Shown: piece after piece, positions 1 through 7,637 of the stretch
Layout: each line of letters begins with the position of its first letter
Numbering within the stretch: the stretch's first letter is position 1
Assembly: GCA_050289485.1 (NCBI GenBank)
Contig: JBNKFV010000006.1
Span: forward strand, 1 to 13,144
Reading direction: 5' to 3'
DNA: 13,144 nucleotides
Source of the DNA: JBNKFV01 sp050289485
GTDB lineage: Bacteria > Pseudomonadota > Gammaproteobacteria > Pseudomonadales > Cellvibrionaceae
Translations under genes and position numbers: made by a program
The notes under the pieces: generated by a model
What the model saw: only the letters and a program-made list of their open reading frames with translations
What the model was told of the DNA's origin: nothing
The model's database searches: none

Positions 1-150
1 AAGAAGTGGCTGTTTACTTTCCAGATAGCGCAAATTTAATGCCAGTGCTTTATTCCAGAGAAATCGACAATTGCCTGCAAATTGAGACATGAGTTGCTCC
101 GTCTCAACGGTCGTATCCAATCGGAATTTAAACGCTTTGCGAATGACCAT
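1..150 (-). CDS. tnpB: TnpB (IS200/IS605-family OrfB), N-terminal part, runs off window
   Basis: This is the first 50 codons of a minus-strand frame that is still open at the window edge. The N-terminus begins MVIRKAFKFRLDTTVETEQL and continues with an AGNCRFLWNKALAL segment. That is the characteristic N-terminal helix-turn-helix region of IS200/IS605-family TnpB/OrfB proteins (RNA-guided nucleases, Cas12 ancestors, encoded in transposons). The RuvC-like DED residues and the zinc ribbon would lie outside the window, so I cannot say whether the gene is intact. I chose the ATG at 150 because family members usually start close to the IRKAFKFRL segment; an in-frame ATG at 159 adds three residues (MAV). 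No strong ribosome-binding site is visible for either. The element is transcribed away from the efflux operon. The family call is from motif recognition alone but the match is good. Confidence 0.85.
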   Translation of the reverse strand, partial: MVIRKAFKFRLDTTVETEQLMSQFAGNCRFLWNKALALNLRYLESKQPLL

Positions 151-312
151 AACCGCCATTATACGTTTTCCAGCCGTATAATCCACATGAAGAACGGCCC
201 AAGCATCGGCAGGAAGCTATAGGGCTGGTCCCTCTCACTTTGTCGAATGCTACGGTGGTGTGCCCATTGATATCATTCGCCAACACATCGAACAGTAGCG
301 GACACTGCATTA

Positions 313-329
313 GGATTGCTTCGCAATCC
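313..329. repeat. Perfect 7-bp palindrome upstream of tnpB
   Basis: GGATTGC and GCAATCC flank a TTC loop, giving a perfect 7-bp stem. It lies about 160 bp upstream of the tnpB start and directly next to a larger imperfect hairpin. IS200/IS605 elements carry subterminal hairpins rather than terminal inverted repeats, so this may belong to an element end, but that assignment is inferred. Confidence 0.6.
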
Positions 330-371
330 GCGCCTTACATCTCCGCCCTGAAGGGCGAAGTTTTACGGCGC
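330..371. repeat. Nested imperfect hairpin, possible IS200/IS605 element end
   Basis: An outer GCGCC/GGCGC stem (330-334 with 367-371) encloses an inner CGCCC-TGAA-GGGCG hairpin (344-357). This nested palindrome is on the 5' side of tnpB, where the left end of an IS200/IS605 element would be expected. No tnpA gene is visible between it and tnpB. The stretch 151-434 has no convincing coding sequence: a 60-codon minus-strand frame at 128-310 overlaps tnpB in another frame and resembles nothing I recognise. Confidence 0.5.
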
Positions 372-434
372 ACTCGATAAACTATATTTGACCGATCGAT
401 TAGAAATATTTAGCATTACTAACTGGTTGTTCAG

Positions 435-646
435 ATATACCCAAAGCGTTTGAGATTTAGGTGTGCAGGGTGCGTCAATTTTTGTTCCCCCTTCTTTAAT
501 AGCAGGGGGTGCGACGACGTTGCATGGCAGGCCCGATGTGAGGGTGCTAGCGCCGCGAATGCCTGGAGCGGCTGGACGGAGCAACGCGGCCAGGGACAAA
601 AAGGGGCGTGCTCTGTGCACCTAAATTTCAAACGCTTCGGGTATAT
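435..646. mobile_element. MITE-like palindromic element with about 29-bp terminal inverted repeats
   Basis: The left end (435-463) and right end (618-646) are inverted copies that match at 27 of 29 positions; the outer part reads ATATACCCAAAGCGTTTGA on the left. The interior holds further pairings: CCCCCT/AGGGGG at 487-492 and 504-509, and CGTTGC/GCAACG at 518-523 and 581-586. The element of about 212 bp should therefore fold as a multi-armed structure. The open frames across it (minus 363-620 and 431-631, plus 450-710) are low-complexity shadows without recognisable domains, so I treat it as non-coding. Length, structure and terminal repeats fit a miniature inverted-repeat element moved in trans. 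No clear target-site duplication is visible, so the exact ends could shift by a few bases. A single 23-bp copy of its end recurs at 12737-12759. Confidence 0.7.
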
Positions 647-772
647 ATTAACGCATGACCGTAATTACATCTTTTGTAATACTGCTATGGAAGCAGCGAA
701 GCGGTTCTGATCCGACAATGTGTGTAATGATGGGGTCAATATGCCCAAGTTATTTTTAACGCACAAGAGGCA

Positions 773-803
773 CTGACAATCGCTGACATTTGCCGACTAT
801 AAT
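773..803 (+). promoter_or_regulatory. Tandem CTGACA operator plus TATAAT -10 box upstream of the RND operon
   Basis: CTGACA occurs at 773-778 and again at 783-788, exactly one 10-bp period apart, followed by TTTGCC (789-794). A perfect TATAAT lies at 798-803, three bases after the motif. There is no good -35 hexamer at 17 bp; the first CTGACA is 19 bp away. This is the layout expected of an activator-dependent promoter in which an OmpR-family dimer occupies the -35 region. The same 22-bp motif, 19/22 identical, recurs at 8927-8948 before the second operon. The leader to the first gene is about 110 bp. The rest of 647-921 shows nothing else that I can assign. Confidence 0.55.
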
Positions 804-921
804 AGCACGGAAATTAGAAACCATACTCTGCGATAATAACCGCCAGTAACGGAAATTGTTTGTTACAAATGCTGTGGAACGGCAGCCTATCGTTGCATAA
901 ACCAGAAACTGGCAAGAGGCT

Positions 922-2412
922 ATGATACCTGTAATTCGGTTATCTATTGCAACAGTTGTAAGGACAGCTGCAAAGGATATGCTCGGAAAAACGATGAACC
1001 TACTGCTGGGTGTGTTTCTGCCTGCGGCTATACTCAGTGCCTGCGCCGTCCTTCCCGGTGGTTACACACCTGATGAAGACAAGGTTCAAGACGATGTAGG
1101 CGCCGGTTTGCCCGAGCAGTGGACGGTTCAGGCAACCGTTTTACAGGATAAATCCGACCTGCGGGAAAACCTCTATGGCCTGATTAAATCACCAGAGCTG
1201 CAAAGCCTGGTAAAAGAAGCCATAACAAACAACCAGGACCTGAAATCGGCGGCTATGCGTCTGCAGGCTTCCAGGCTGGCACTGGCGGAAACCCGGTCAC
1301 AACGCTTGCCGCAACTGAATCTGACATTGAACCGCACCCGCGGTAGCGCCTCGGGCTCCGCAGACAGCTTAAGCAGTAACCTGGGCAATGAGGTCGAACA
1401 GACTTACAGCGGTGGTTTCACCCTTGCCTGGGAACTGGATTTGTGGCAACGGCTGGCGGATCAGCACCGCGCTGCGAAGAAAAACTACAGCGCTGACAGG
1501 TGGGAATTCCAGGCGGCGCAAAACTCCATGCTGACACGGGTGGTTCAGGCCTGGATAAACCTCTGGTCGCTGGGAATTTTAATCGATGTCGAACAGGAAA
1601 GGCTGCGTTTGCTGGCCTCTTTGGAAGAGACCATCACCGATGCCTACCGCTCCGGTCTCGGCACGCTGGAGGATGTAGCCGTCGCGCGCTCTTCGGCGCA
1701 CTCCGCGAGAGCCACCCTGGAGCAGCGAAAAGAGCAGCGCCGCGCCGCCCGACGTGCCTTCGAAGTATTGCTGGGGCGCTATCCCGGGGCGAATGCCTTT
1801 GCGTTTGCGGGCCTGCCGGAAATTGCCCTGCCGATTTCCAGAGTTCCCGCTATCGTCATGGCGGAACGCGCTGATATTCAAGCGGCCTTCAATCGGCTGC
1901 AGGCGTTTAACGCGCAAACGCGGGCGGCCTACAAAGCGCTCTTGCCCAATATCAACCTGGAGGGGGGGATCAATCGCGGCAACAGTCACTTCAACCGTAT
2001 TACCTCCGCGGCCACTGGCTGGTCGCTGGTCGCCGACGTTATCCAGCCGCTGTTTAACGGCGGGCGTTTGATTAACCTGGCCAGAGCCCAGTCGACCCAG
2101 GCCCGGGCGCAGATATTCGACTACCAATATAAAGTGTTGCAGGCAATGGAGGAAGTTGAAAACGCGCTTTCCCTTGAGTATTCACTGGCCAGGCAACAGA
2201 CGCACTATCAAAACGCCTATAAAGACTCAATCGAGGTATTGGCTGATTACCGGCAACGCTACAGCAATGGTCTGGCCACTATTCTCGATGTTCTACAGGT
2301 TCAGACCCGAACGCTCGATTACAAAATTGCCCTGACTGAAACCCGCGCCGAACGTCTCAATAACCGTTTGACACTAGGGTTGGCGCTGGGTTTGACCCTG
2401 GAGGGTGAATGA
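922..2412 (+). CDS. RND efflux outer-membrane factor, NodT/OprM-type lipoprotein
   Basis: TolC-superfamily outer-membrane channel that forms the exit duct of the tripartite pump encoded by this operon. The N-terminus contains a hydrophobic signal segment ending in the lipobox L38-S-A-C41, so the mature protein should be lipid-anchored at Cys41, as in OprM and CmeC relatives. The body (about residues 80-490) has the two repeated helical OEP domains rich in Ala, Gln, Arg and Leu. Recognisable stretches are NQDLKSAAMRLQASR, WELDLWQRL and, in the second repeat, DYRQRYSNGLATILDVLQVQ. The length of 496 aa is normal for the family. The start is uncertain: ATG 922 has AAGAGG only 2 nt away, and Met20 (979) or Met25 (994) would give a more typical short lipoprotein signal peptide. 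It is unusual but not rare for the channel gene to come first in the operon. The next gene starts 12 nt after the stop codon. Confidence 0.92.
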   Translation: MIPVIRLSIATVVRTAAKDMLGKTMNLLLGVFLPAAILSACAVLPGGYTPDEDKVQDDVGAGLPEQWTVQATVLQDKSDLRENLYGLIKSPELQSLVKEAITNNQDLKSAAMRLQASRLALAETRSQRLPQLNLTLNRTRGSASGSADSLSSNLGNEVEQTYSGGFTLAWELDLWQRLADQHRAAKKNYSADRWEFQAAQNSMLTRVVQAWINLWSLGILIDVEQERLRLLASLEETITDAYRSGLGTLEDVAVARSSAHSARATLEQRKEQRRAARRAFEVLLGRYPGANAFAFAGLPEIALPISRVPAIVMAERADIQAAFNRLQAFNAQTRAAYKALLPNINLEGGINRGNSHFNRITSAATGWSLVADVIQPLFNGGRLINLARAQSTQARAQIFDYQYKVLQAMEEVENALSLEYSLARQQTHYQNAYKDSIEVLADYRQRYSNGLATILDVLQVQTRTLDYKIALTETRAERLNNRLTLGLALGLTLEGE

Positions 2413-2424
2413 GGAATCCAACCT

Positions 2425-3621
2425 ATGCTTAACCGGGACACTGAAGCTAACAGTATCACACCTGACACTCGCCGGCGAAAACGTTTGAACCGGATTGCAG
2501 GGTGCCTTTTCATACTCGCTATTATCACCCTGGTTTTGTTGGACGAAGAGTCTACCGGAGAATCGGTGGTGCCCGTCGCTGTACCCAACCCTACCGTGAG
2601 TTATGTCAACGTGGAAACCGCTTCCTACGCCGCCGTCGTCGAGGCGATGGCGGAGGTGAACCCGCGCTATCAGAGCACCATAAGAAGCCGGGTGCGAGGT
2701 GAGGTTATCGAACTGAATGAAGACTTTATCGCGGGGAACACCGTCAGCAAAGGTGATCTTTTATTGCAGGTTGAAGATTCCACTTACCGGGCCGCTGTCG
2801 CCAATGCGCAAAATAGTCTGTCTCAAGCCAGGGTAGCCTATTTGACGGAAGAGCGGCAGGCGGCACAGGCGCTACGCAATTGGCAGCGTTCGGGAATAAA
2901 AACGGAACCGAATTCTCCTTTGACACTGCACGAACCCCAATTGCGGGCGGCGCGCGCGGAATTAAAGGCCGCCGAAGCTGAGTTGAAACGTGTGCAGGTG
3001 GATTTTTCATACACGCAAATCAAAGCGCCGTTTGACGGCGTGATCGTCGACAGGGCAATCAACCCGGGGGAGTCCATAGAGCCAGGACAGGAACTTGGTA
3101 CTGTTCTGGCGACAGGCGTTGTGGATATTACGGTCAGGCTCAATGAACGTCAGTGGAGCCTTCTCAGCGAAAATTGGCGCGGTGCCGCGGCCATTTTGGT
3201 GAAGCCGGGTAGCGGCATATCCTGGACGGCGCGAATACGTGAGGATGGAAAGCTTATTGAACCGCAGACACGCATGCGGCGGTTATATCTGGAGCTGGAC
3301 GCCGATAAGAATCCGGAAAACCGGCTGTTGCCGGGCAGTTATGTGCACGTCAGGCTGCCAGGTAAAACGTTGTCGGGGTTGCTTAAAATTCCCGAGTCGG
3401 CCTATACCCGCGAAGCGCGTATCTGGTATCTGGATGAGAGCGATCGCCTGGACAGTTTTAAAACCGATATGTTGTTTACGTCCAAAGGCTATGTTTTTGT
3501 GGCGCACCCGGGAATGGTTGGAGAAAAACTGCGGGTCGTTTTATATCCTCAGGCGGGCTTTAATCGCGGGCAAATAGTAACGCCGCAGATGTCGGCGGAG
3601 CTTCTGGCCGGAGGCAATTGA
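2425..3621 (+). CDS. RND efflux periplasmic adaptor (membrane-fusion protein, HlyD/AcrA family)
   Basis: Adaptor that links the inner-membrane RND permease to the outer-membrane channel. A basic N-terminal tail (RRRKR near residue 17) precedes one membrane anchor at about 24-39. IAGC at 24-27 resembles a lipobox, but the residues before it are charged, so the protein is probably anchored by its transmembrane helix rather than by lipid. The lipoyl half-motifs are at about 86-120 (RVRGEVIELNEDF...GDLLLQVED) and 197-230 (QIKAPFDGVIVDRAINPGES). They are separated by a coiled-coil hairpin (about 125-193, many Ala, Glu, Gln and Arg). Beta-barrel and membrane-proximal domains follow. The length of 398 aa is typical. 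A TGAGGA ribosome-binding site at 2410-2415 overlaps the stop codon of the upstream gene, which points to translational coupling. The permease gene starts one base after this stop codon. Confidence 0.93.
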   Translation: MLNRDTEANSITPDTRRRKRLNRIAGCLFILAIITLVLLDEESTGESVVPVAVPNPTVSYVNVETASYAAVVEAMAEVNPRYQSTIRSRVRGEVIELNEDFIAGNTVSKGDLLLQVEDSTYRAAVANAQNSLSQARVAYLTEERQAAQALRNWQRSGIKTEPNSPLTLHEPQLRAARAELKAAEAELKRVQVDFSYTQIKAPFDGVIVDRAINPGESIEPGQELGTVLATGVVDITVRLNERQWSLLSENWRGAAAILVKPGSGISWTARIREDGKLIEPQTRMRRLYLELDADKNPENRLLPGSYVHVRLPGKTLSGLLKIPESAYTREARIWYLDESDRLDSFKTDMLFTSKGYVFVAHPGMVGEKLRVVLYPQAGFNRGQIVTPQMSAELLAGGN

Positions 3622-3622
3622 A

Positions 3623-6600
3623 ATGCATGTACTGACCGGTTGGTTTATTCGCAACCCTGTCGCGGCCAACTTAATCATGGCGCTGATATTGACCGCGGGT
3701 GCTGTCAGCCTGTGGGGAATCCGCATTGAAGGTTTTCCCCAACTGCCGCCGGACACCATTGAACTCAGTGTTCTGCACTATGGCGCCAGTGCCGAGCAGG
3801 TAGACAGTTCAATTACCCGGTTGCTCGAACAATCACTGGAAGGTCTGCCGGGGGTCGATAAGATATTCAGCCTGTCGATGCGGGAACAGGCCCTGATTCA
3901 GGTAAAAAAAATCGACGGCTACAACCTTGAAAGACTGCTTGAGGACATCAAGCTGCGGGTCAACAGCATCAGCTCACTGCCGGCACTGGCGGAGCGCCCG
4001 GTGATCCGTCGCCAGGAGTTCAATTTTCCGGCACTGATCGTGCAAGTCTACAGCGATACCGATCAATACAGCAATGCCGCTCAGCACACTTTGCAGAAAG
4101 TGGCGCGGCGGGTAAAAGAGAAACTGCTGGCGCAGCCGGAGATTTCGAAAATCAATCAGTGGGGCGAGCGCAATTATGAAGTCTCCATTGAAGTGGCACC
4201 GGACGTTCTGCAATCCTACGGACTTACCCTGCAGGAACTGGCCGCCCGCATTCAGGGAAATTCTCTGCGCTATCGCACCGGTACCTTAAAAACGGACGGC
4301 GGCAGTATACAACTGCGCGCGGACACGCTGGCGGAAAAGCAGCGCGATTTCGCGGAAATTCCAGTGCTGGAAAGAACCGACGGTACCACCGTCTACCTGG
4401 GGGATATAGCCAGCATCGACAACAGCTTTGAAGACGACGATGTACGGGTGTTGTATCAGGGCAAACCGGCGATTGGCTTTGAAGTGATTATTGACAACAA
4501 AGGCAACCTGCTGAAAGTAAGCGAGGTGGCCCGCAGCGTTGTCAGCGAAATGCAACAGCAGCTTTCCGGCTCAGTGCATATCGGTATTTGGGGAGATCAG
4601 AGCGGTTTTATCTCCGAGCGCCTGAATTTACTTCAGACCAATGGCTGGCAGGGACTGGTGCTGGTGTTTATTTTGCTAGCGCTGTTTCTCAGCCCCAAGC
4701 TGGCTTTTTGGGTGGCGCTGGGGGTTCCTATCTCTTTTGCCGGTACGCTTGCGCTTATGGGGGGCAGTTTTTTTGATTACTCACTCAATGATGTCACCAC
4801 CTTTGGAATGATTATTGTCCTGGGAATTTTGGTGGATGATGCCGTGGTGATAGGGGAGAGTGTCTATGCACAAAGGCGCGTTATCAACGATCCCATAAAA
4901 GGTACGGAAGAGGGCGTAAGAAAAGTTTCTGTGGCGACAATTTTTGGTGTATTGACGACCATGGCGGCGTTTTACCCCATGACCACCATCAATAACCCCC
5001 TTGGTCAGGTGCTTGCCAGCTTTGCCGTGGTGGTTATGATTGCGCTGTCGTTTTCGCTGTTTGAAAGTAAATTTATTTTGCCCGCCCACCTAGCGGGAAT
5101 TTCACTGAAAAATGGCTTTGAGGGCAAAAGCGGCAGGATGGCTGTATTTACGTGGTGGTACCGGCTACAGTCATACGTGGATGCGGCATTGCAGCGTTTT
5201 AACCGCTCGGTTTACCGCCCCGCGTTACGATACTGCTTGTTCTACCGCTATCAAACGCTGACTCTTTTTCTGACCATTGCCGTGTTTGTGATTGGCCTGG
5301 TCATGGTGGGTGTGGTGCGTACAACATTTTTCCCCAGCATCCCCGGCAGTATCATCAATATTAAAGTGGAAATGGACAGCCGTGTACCTTACGAACTGAC
5401 GCTGTATAACACCGATAAAGTCAAAAATGCCGCCGATGAAATCAATCGGCGCCTGATGCGTGAGCATCAACTGGAGGAGCCGCCCATAGCGAAAATAATG
5501 GCGGCCGTGGTGGGCTCGGCAAGCACGGAAATTTACGCCGAGCTGTCTCCACCCGATAAACGCCGCGGAATTGCGACCCTGGACATTCTACAGGCCTGGC
5601 GTTCGGACGTGGGGCAGCCTGAAGGTGTCAACAAGCTGCAGTTTTCCGCAACGGAAGAGACGGGCGGCGGTTTTGAACTGGAGATTTACTGCGAAGATGA
5701 CGCCGTAATGAAACAAGCTGTTAAGGCTATAAAACAGCAGCTTGCCGCCATCGAAGGCGTCGCGGATGTGCGCAGCGACCTGGCGCCGGATCAGCCGGAA
5801 ATTCGTCTGCATATAAAGCCTGAAGGCGTGGCGCTGGGGTTGAACACTGAGCAGCTCGCCGCCCAGATAGGCGATGCCTACGGTGGCCTGGAAGTACAGC
5901 GTTTCCAGCGCGGGGTGGACGAAGTCAAAACCTTTCTGCGGATGCCGAAAAAAAACCGCAGCACGCTGCACGATTTACTGCAGAATGATATTCGCCTGCC
6001 TTCGGGGGACTGGGTGCCCCTGACGTCAGTCGCGGTGCTGGAATCGCATTATGTCCCGGAGTTTATGTGGCGCAGAAATTTCCGTAAGGTCGCCAGTATA
6101 TCGGCCAGTATCAATAAAAACACCACGTCCTCGTCCGCGGTTTATCGGGTGTTAAAACGACAGACGATCAACGCCCTGGAAACTCAGTATCCCGGCTTGA
6201 ACATTAAACCCGCCGGCGAGCTGGAAGAGGAAAGTAAAATGAAGTTTGGGCTGGTTAAAGCGTTAATTATGACGCTGCTGCTGATCTATACACTGTTGGC
6301 TATTCCCTTAAAATCCTATCTGCAGCCCCTGATCATTATGTCGGTGGTTCCGTTTGGTTTCACCGGAGCGGTATTTGGTCATCTTATTATGGGGATTCCC
6401 TTTAGTCTGCTATCCTTTTTCGGCATTCTGGCTTTGACTGGCGTGGTGGTGAACGACAGTCTGGTGATGATGACCTGCTATAACGACTTACGCCGATCAG
6501 GGATGGCGGTCGTGGAGGCGCTGGTCGAAGCCGGCAGCCACCGCCTGCGAGCCATCATTCTCACAACAGTCACCACGGTGGCGGGGTTAGTGCCTTTGCT

Positions 6601-6778
6601 GCGAGAGACGTCAGAACAGGCACAATACCTGATTCCGGCTGCGGTATCTCTGGCGTTCGGTGAACTGTTTGCCACACTCATTACATTAATTTTGGTGCCA
6701 GTGTTAACCTCACTAGTAGACCAGTGGACAACGTCCATTGCCGGCGCCGGAAAAAAAATCGCACTTGAGCCTCAATAG
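3623..6778 (+). CDS. RND efflux permease, AcrB/MexF-like superfamily member
   Basis: Inner-membrane proton-driven pump subunit of the tripartite system. Its 1051 aa and duplicated architecture are standard: TM1 at about 12-30, a large periplasmic loop to about 335, TM2-TM6 at about 340-485, TM7 at about 543-566, a second loop to about 870, then TM8-TM12 to about 1028. TM4 carries the conserved proton-relay pair Asp405-Asp406 in GILVDDAVVIGES. TM10 has Asn944-Asp945 in TGVVVNDSLVM where AcrB has the Lys940-Asn pair, so the relay partner differs from canonical drug pumps. This is seen in some RND subgroups, and the substrate cannot be read from the sequence. GGAGG at 3610-3614 sits 8 nt before the ATG, and the gene starts one base after the adaptor stop. 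No intrinsic terminator is evident downstream before the regulator genes. Confidence 0.93.
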   Translation: MHVLTGWFIRNPVAANLIMALILTAGAVSLWGIRIEGFPQLPPDTIELSVLHYGASAEQVDSSITRLLEQSLEGLPGVDKIFSLSMREQALIQVKKIDGYNLERLLEDIKLRVNSISSLPALAERPVIRRQEFNFPALIVQVYSDTDQYSNAAQHTLQKVARRVKEKLLAQPEISKINQWGERNYEVSIEVAPDVLQSYGLTLQELAARIQGNSLRYRTGTLKTDGGSIQLRADTLAEKQRDFAEIPVLERTDGTTVYLGDIASIDNSFEDDDVRVLYQGKPAIGFEVIIDNKGNLLKVSEVARSVVSEMQQQLSGSVHIGIWGDQSGFISERLNLLQTNGWQGLVLVFILLALFLSPKLAFWVALGVPISFAGTLALMGGSFFDYSLNDVTTFGMIIVLGILVDDAVVIGESVYAQRRVINDPIKGTEEGVRKVSVATIFGVLTTMAAFYPMTTINNPLGQVLASFAVVVMIALSFSLFESKFILPAHLAGISLKNGFEGKSGRMAVFTWWYRLQSYVDAALQRFNRSVYRPALRYCLFYRYQTLTLFLTIAVFVIGLVMVGVVRTTFFPSIPGSIINIKVEMDSRVPYELTLYNTDKVKNAADEINRRLMREHQLEEPPIAKIMAAVVGSASTEIYAELSPPDKRRGIATLDILQAWRSDVGQPEGVNKLQFSATEETGGGFELEIYCEDDAVMKQAVKAIKQQLAAIEGVADVRSDLAPDQPEIRLHIKPEGVALGLNTEQLAAQIGDAYGGLEVQRFQRGVDEVKTFLRMPKKNRSTLHDLLQNDIRLPSGDWVPLTSVAVLESHYVPEFMWRRNFRKVASISASINKNTTSSSAVYRVLKRQTINALETQYPGLNIKPAGELEEESKMKFGLVKALIMTLLLIYTLLAIPLKSYLQPLIIMSVVPFGFTGAVFGHLIMGIPFSLLSFFGILALTGVVVNDSLVMMTCYNDLRRSGMAVVEALVEAGSHRLRAIILTTVTTVAGLVPLLRETSEQAQYLIPAAVSLAFGELFATLITLILVPVLTSLVDQWTTSIAGAGKKIALEPQ

Positions 6779-6908
6779 AACGCTGGGTTCACTTGGTGAC
6801 CTGCACGGCTCTTACCTTGCTTGATCCAGGCCCCGTTCAGTGAATATTGTCGTATAAAACTTTTTTGAAAAATAGGTTTCAGAATTGACCAGAGTTTCTT
6901 ATAGTTCA

Positions 6909-6931
6909 GTCTTGTTGTCGTTTAACAAGAC
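6909..6931. promoter_or_regulatory. Perfect 8-bp inverted repeat just before the response regulator gene
   Basis: GTCTTGTT (6909-6916) and AACAAGAC (6924-6931) form a perfect inverted repeat around a 7-nt spacer, ending 9 bp before the ATG of the regulator. In RNA it would form a weak hairpin just upstream of the GAAGAG ribosome-binding region (6933-6938). In DNA it could be a dimeric operator. It is not the CTGACA tandem motif found before the two flanking operons, so any protein binding here may be different. No T-tract follows, so it is not a terminator. The rest of 6779-6908 shows only a loose TATAAA at 6853-6858 without a good -35 box. Confidence 0.45.
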
Positions 6932-6940
6932 CGAAGAGCC

Positions 6941-7633
6941 ATGCGTGGAAAAATAGTCTTGGTGGAAGACGATCAGCGGCTTGCCGACCTGATTGCCACC
7001 TATTTGCAAAGCGAATATTTTGAGGTGTCCTGTGTATCCCGGGGCGATCTGGCACTGGATACAATATTGGCTGCGCAACCGGACCTGGTAATACTGGACC
7101 TGATGCTGCCGGGTAAGGATGGACTTGAAATCTGCCAGTCCCTGCGGCCCGGGTTTACCCGGCCGATCATTATGATCACGGCGAAAAACGATGATATTAC
7201 CGAGGTATCGGCGCTAAACCTGGGGATTGATGATTTTATCGCCAAGCCATTGCGGCCCCATGTACTGCTGGCCAGAATCAACGCTCTGCTTAGGCGGCGG
7301 GTTTTCATCAGTGAGGATGGGGCCGCTGAAGAACTGATTCGGGTGCGGGATCTGGAACTGAATATCCCCAACCGGGTAGCCCTGAAAAACCAGTCTGCGC
7401 TGGAGTTGACCGATGCCGAGTTTGACCTGTTGCTGATTTTTTTACGCAATGCGGGAAAAGTCTTAAACCGGGATGAGCTGTTTACCTCTTTAAGGGGTAT
7501 CGAGTATGACGGTATTGACCGCTCGCTGGATCAACGGGTATGCACATTGCGTAAAAAGCTCGATGACTCGGAGCCGCCCTATAAATATATTAAGTCCGTA
7601 CGCGGCCAGGGGTACCTGTTTATCAAAGCCTGA
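6941..7633 (+). CDS. OmpR/PhoB-family response regulator, RstA-like
   Basis: Transcriptional regulator of a two-component system. The receiver domain (about 1-120) has the acidic pocket Asp10-Asp11, the phospho-acceptor Asp53 in LVILDLMLPGKDG, Thr80 in MITAKND and Lys102 in FIAKPLRP. The winged-helix DNA-binding domain (about 128-230) includes LTDAEFDLLLIFLRNAGKVL, LRGIEYDGIDRSLDQRV, LRKKLDD and the terminal VRGQGYLF. The RGIEYDG.DRS.D stretch is typical of the RstA subgroup. All key residues are present, so the protein should be functional. It is followed after 4 nt by the kinase gene. Tandem CTGACA repeats with 10-bp period before the upstream pump operon and the downstream export operon are the likely targets; this is inference. 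The exact orthology to RstA is not certain. Confidence 0.93.
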   Translation: MRGKIVLVEDDQRLADLIATYLQSEYFEVSCVSRGDLALDTILAAQPDLVILDLMLPGKDGLEICQSLRPGFTRPIIMITAKNDDITEVSALNLGIDDFIAKPLRPHVLLARINALLRRRVFISEDGAAEELIRVRDLELNIPNRVALKNQSALELTDAEFDLLLIFLRNAGKVLNRDELFTSLRGIEYDGIDRSLDQRVCTLRKKLDDSEPPYKYIKSVRGQGYLFIKA

Positions 7634-7637
7634 TATT

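Noticed and set aside
128..310. 60-codon minus-strand open frame next to tnpB
   Set aside because: It overlaps the real TnpB start in another frame, has no recognisable domain and shows no ribosome-binding site.
363..710. Several open frames on both strands across the MITE-like element
   Set aside because: They follow the inverted repeats and internal arms of the element, overlap each other and carry no protein family signature.
1579..2127. 182-codon minus-strand open frame inside the outer-membrane factor gene
   Set aside because: It is the antisense shadow of a well-supported coding gene with full-length family motifs.
2494..2505. IAGC lipobox-like sequence in the adaptor protein
   Set aside because: The residues before it are strongly basic with no hydrophobic core; the hydrophobic segment follows the cysteine, so a transmembrane anchor fits better.
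6741..6758. CCGGCGCCGG palindrome followed by eight A residues near the permease stop codon
   Set aside because: It is inside coding sequence, and the A-run would give a T-tract only on the minus strand, where no gene ends; not a terminator of the efflux operon.
7506..7637. Longer open frame extending the kinase upstream by 44 residues
   Set aside because: It overlaps the response regulator gene, and the added residues are unlike a kinase N-terminus; ATG 7638 directly precedes the expected transmembrane segment.
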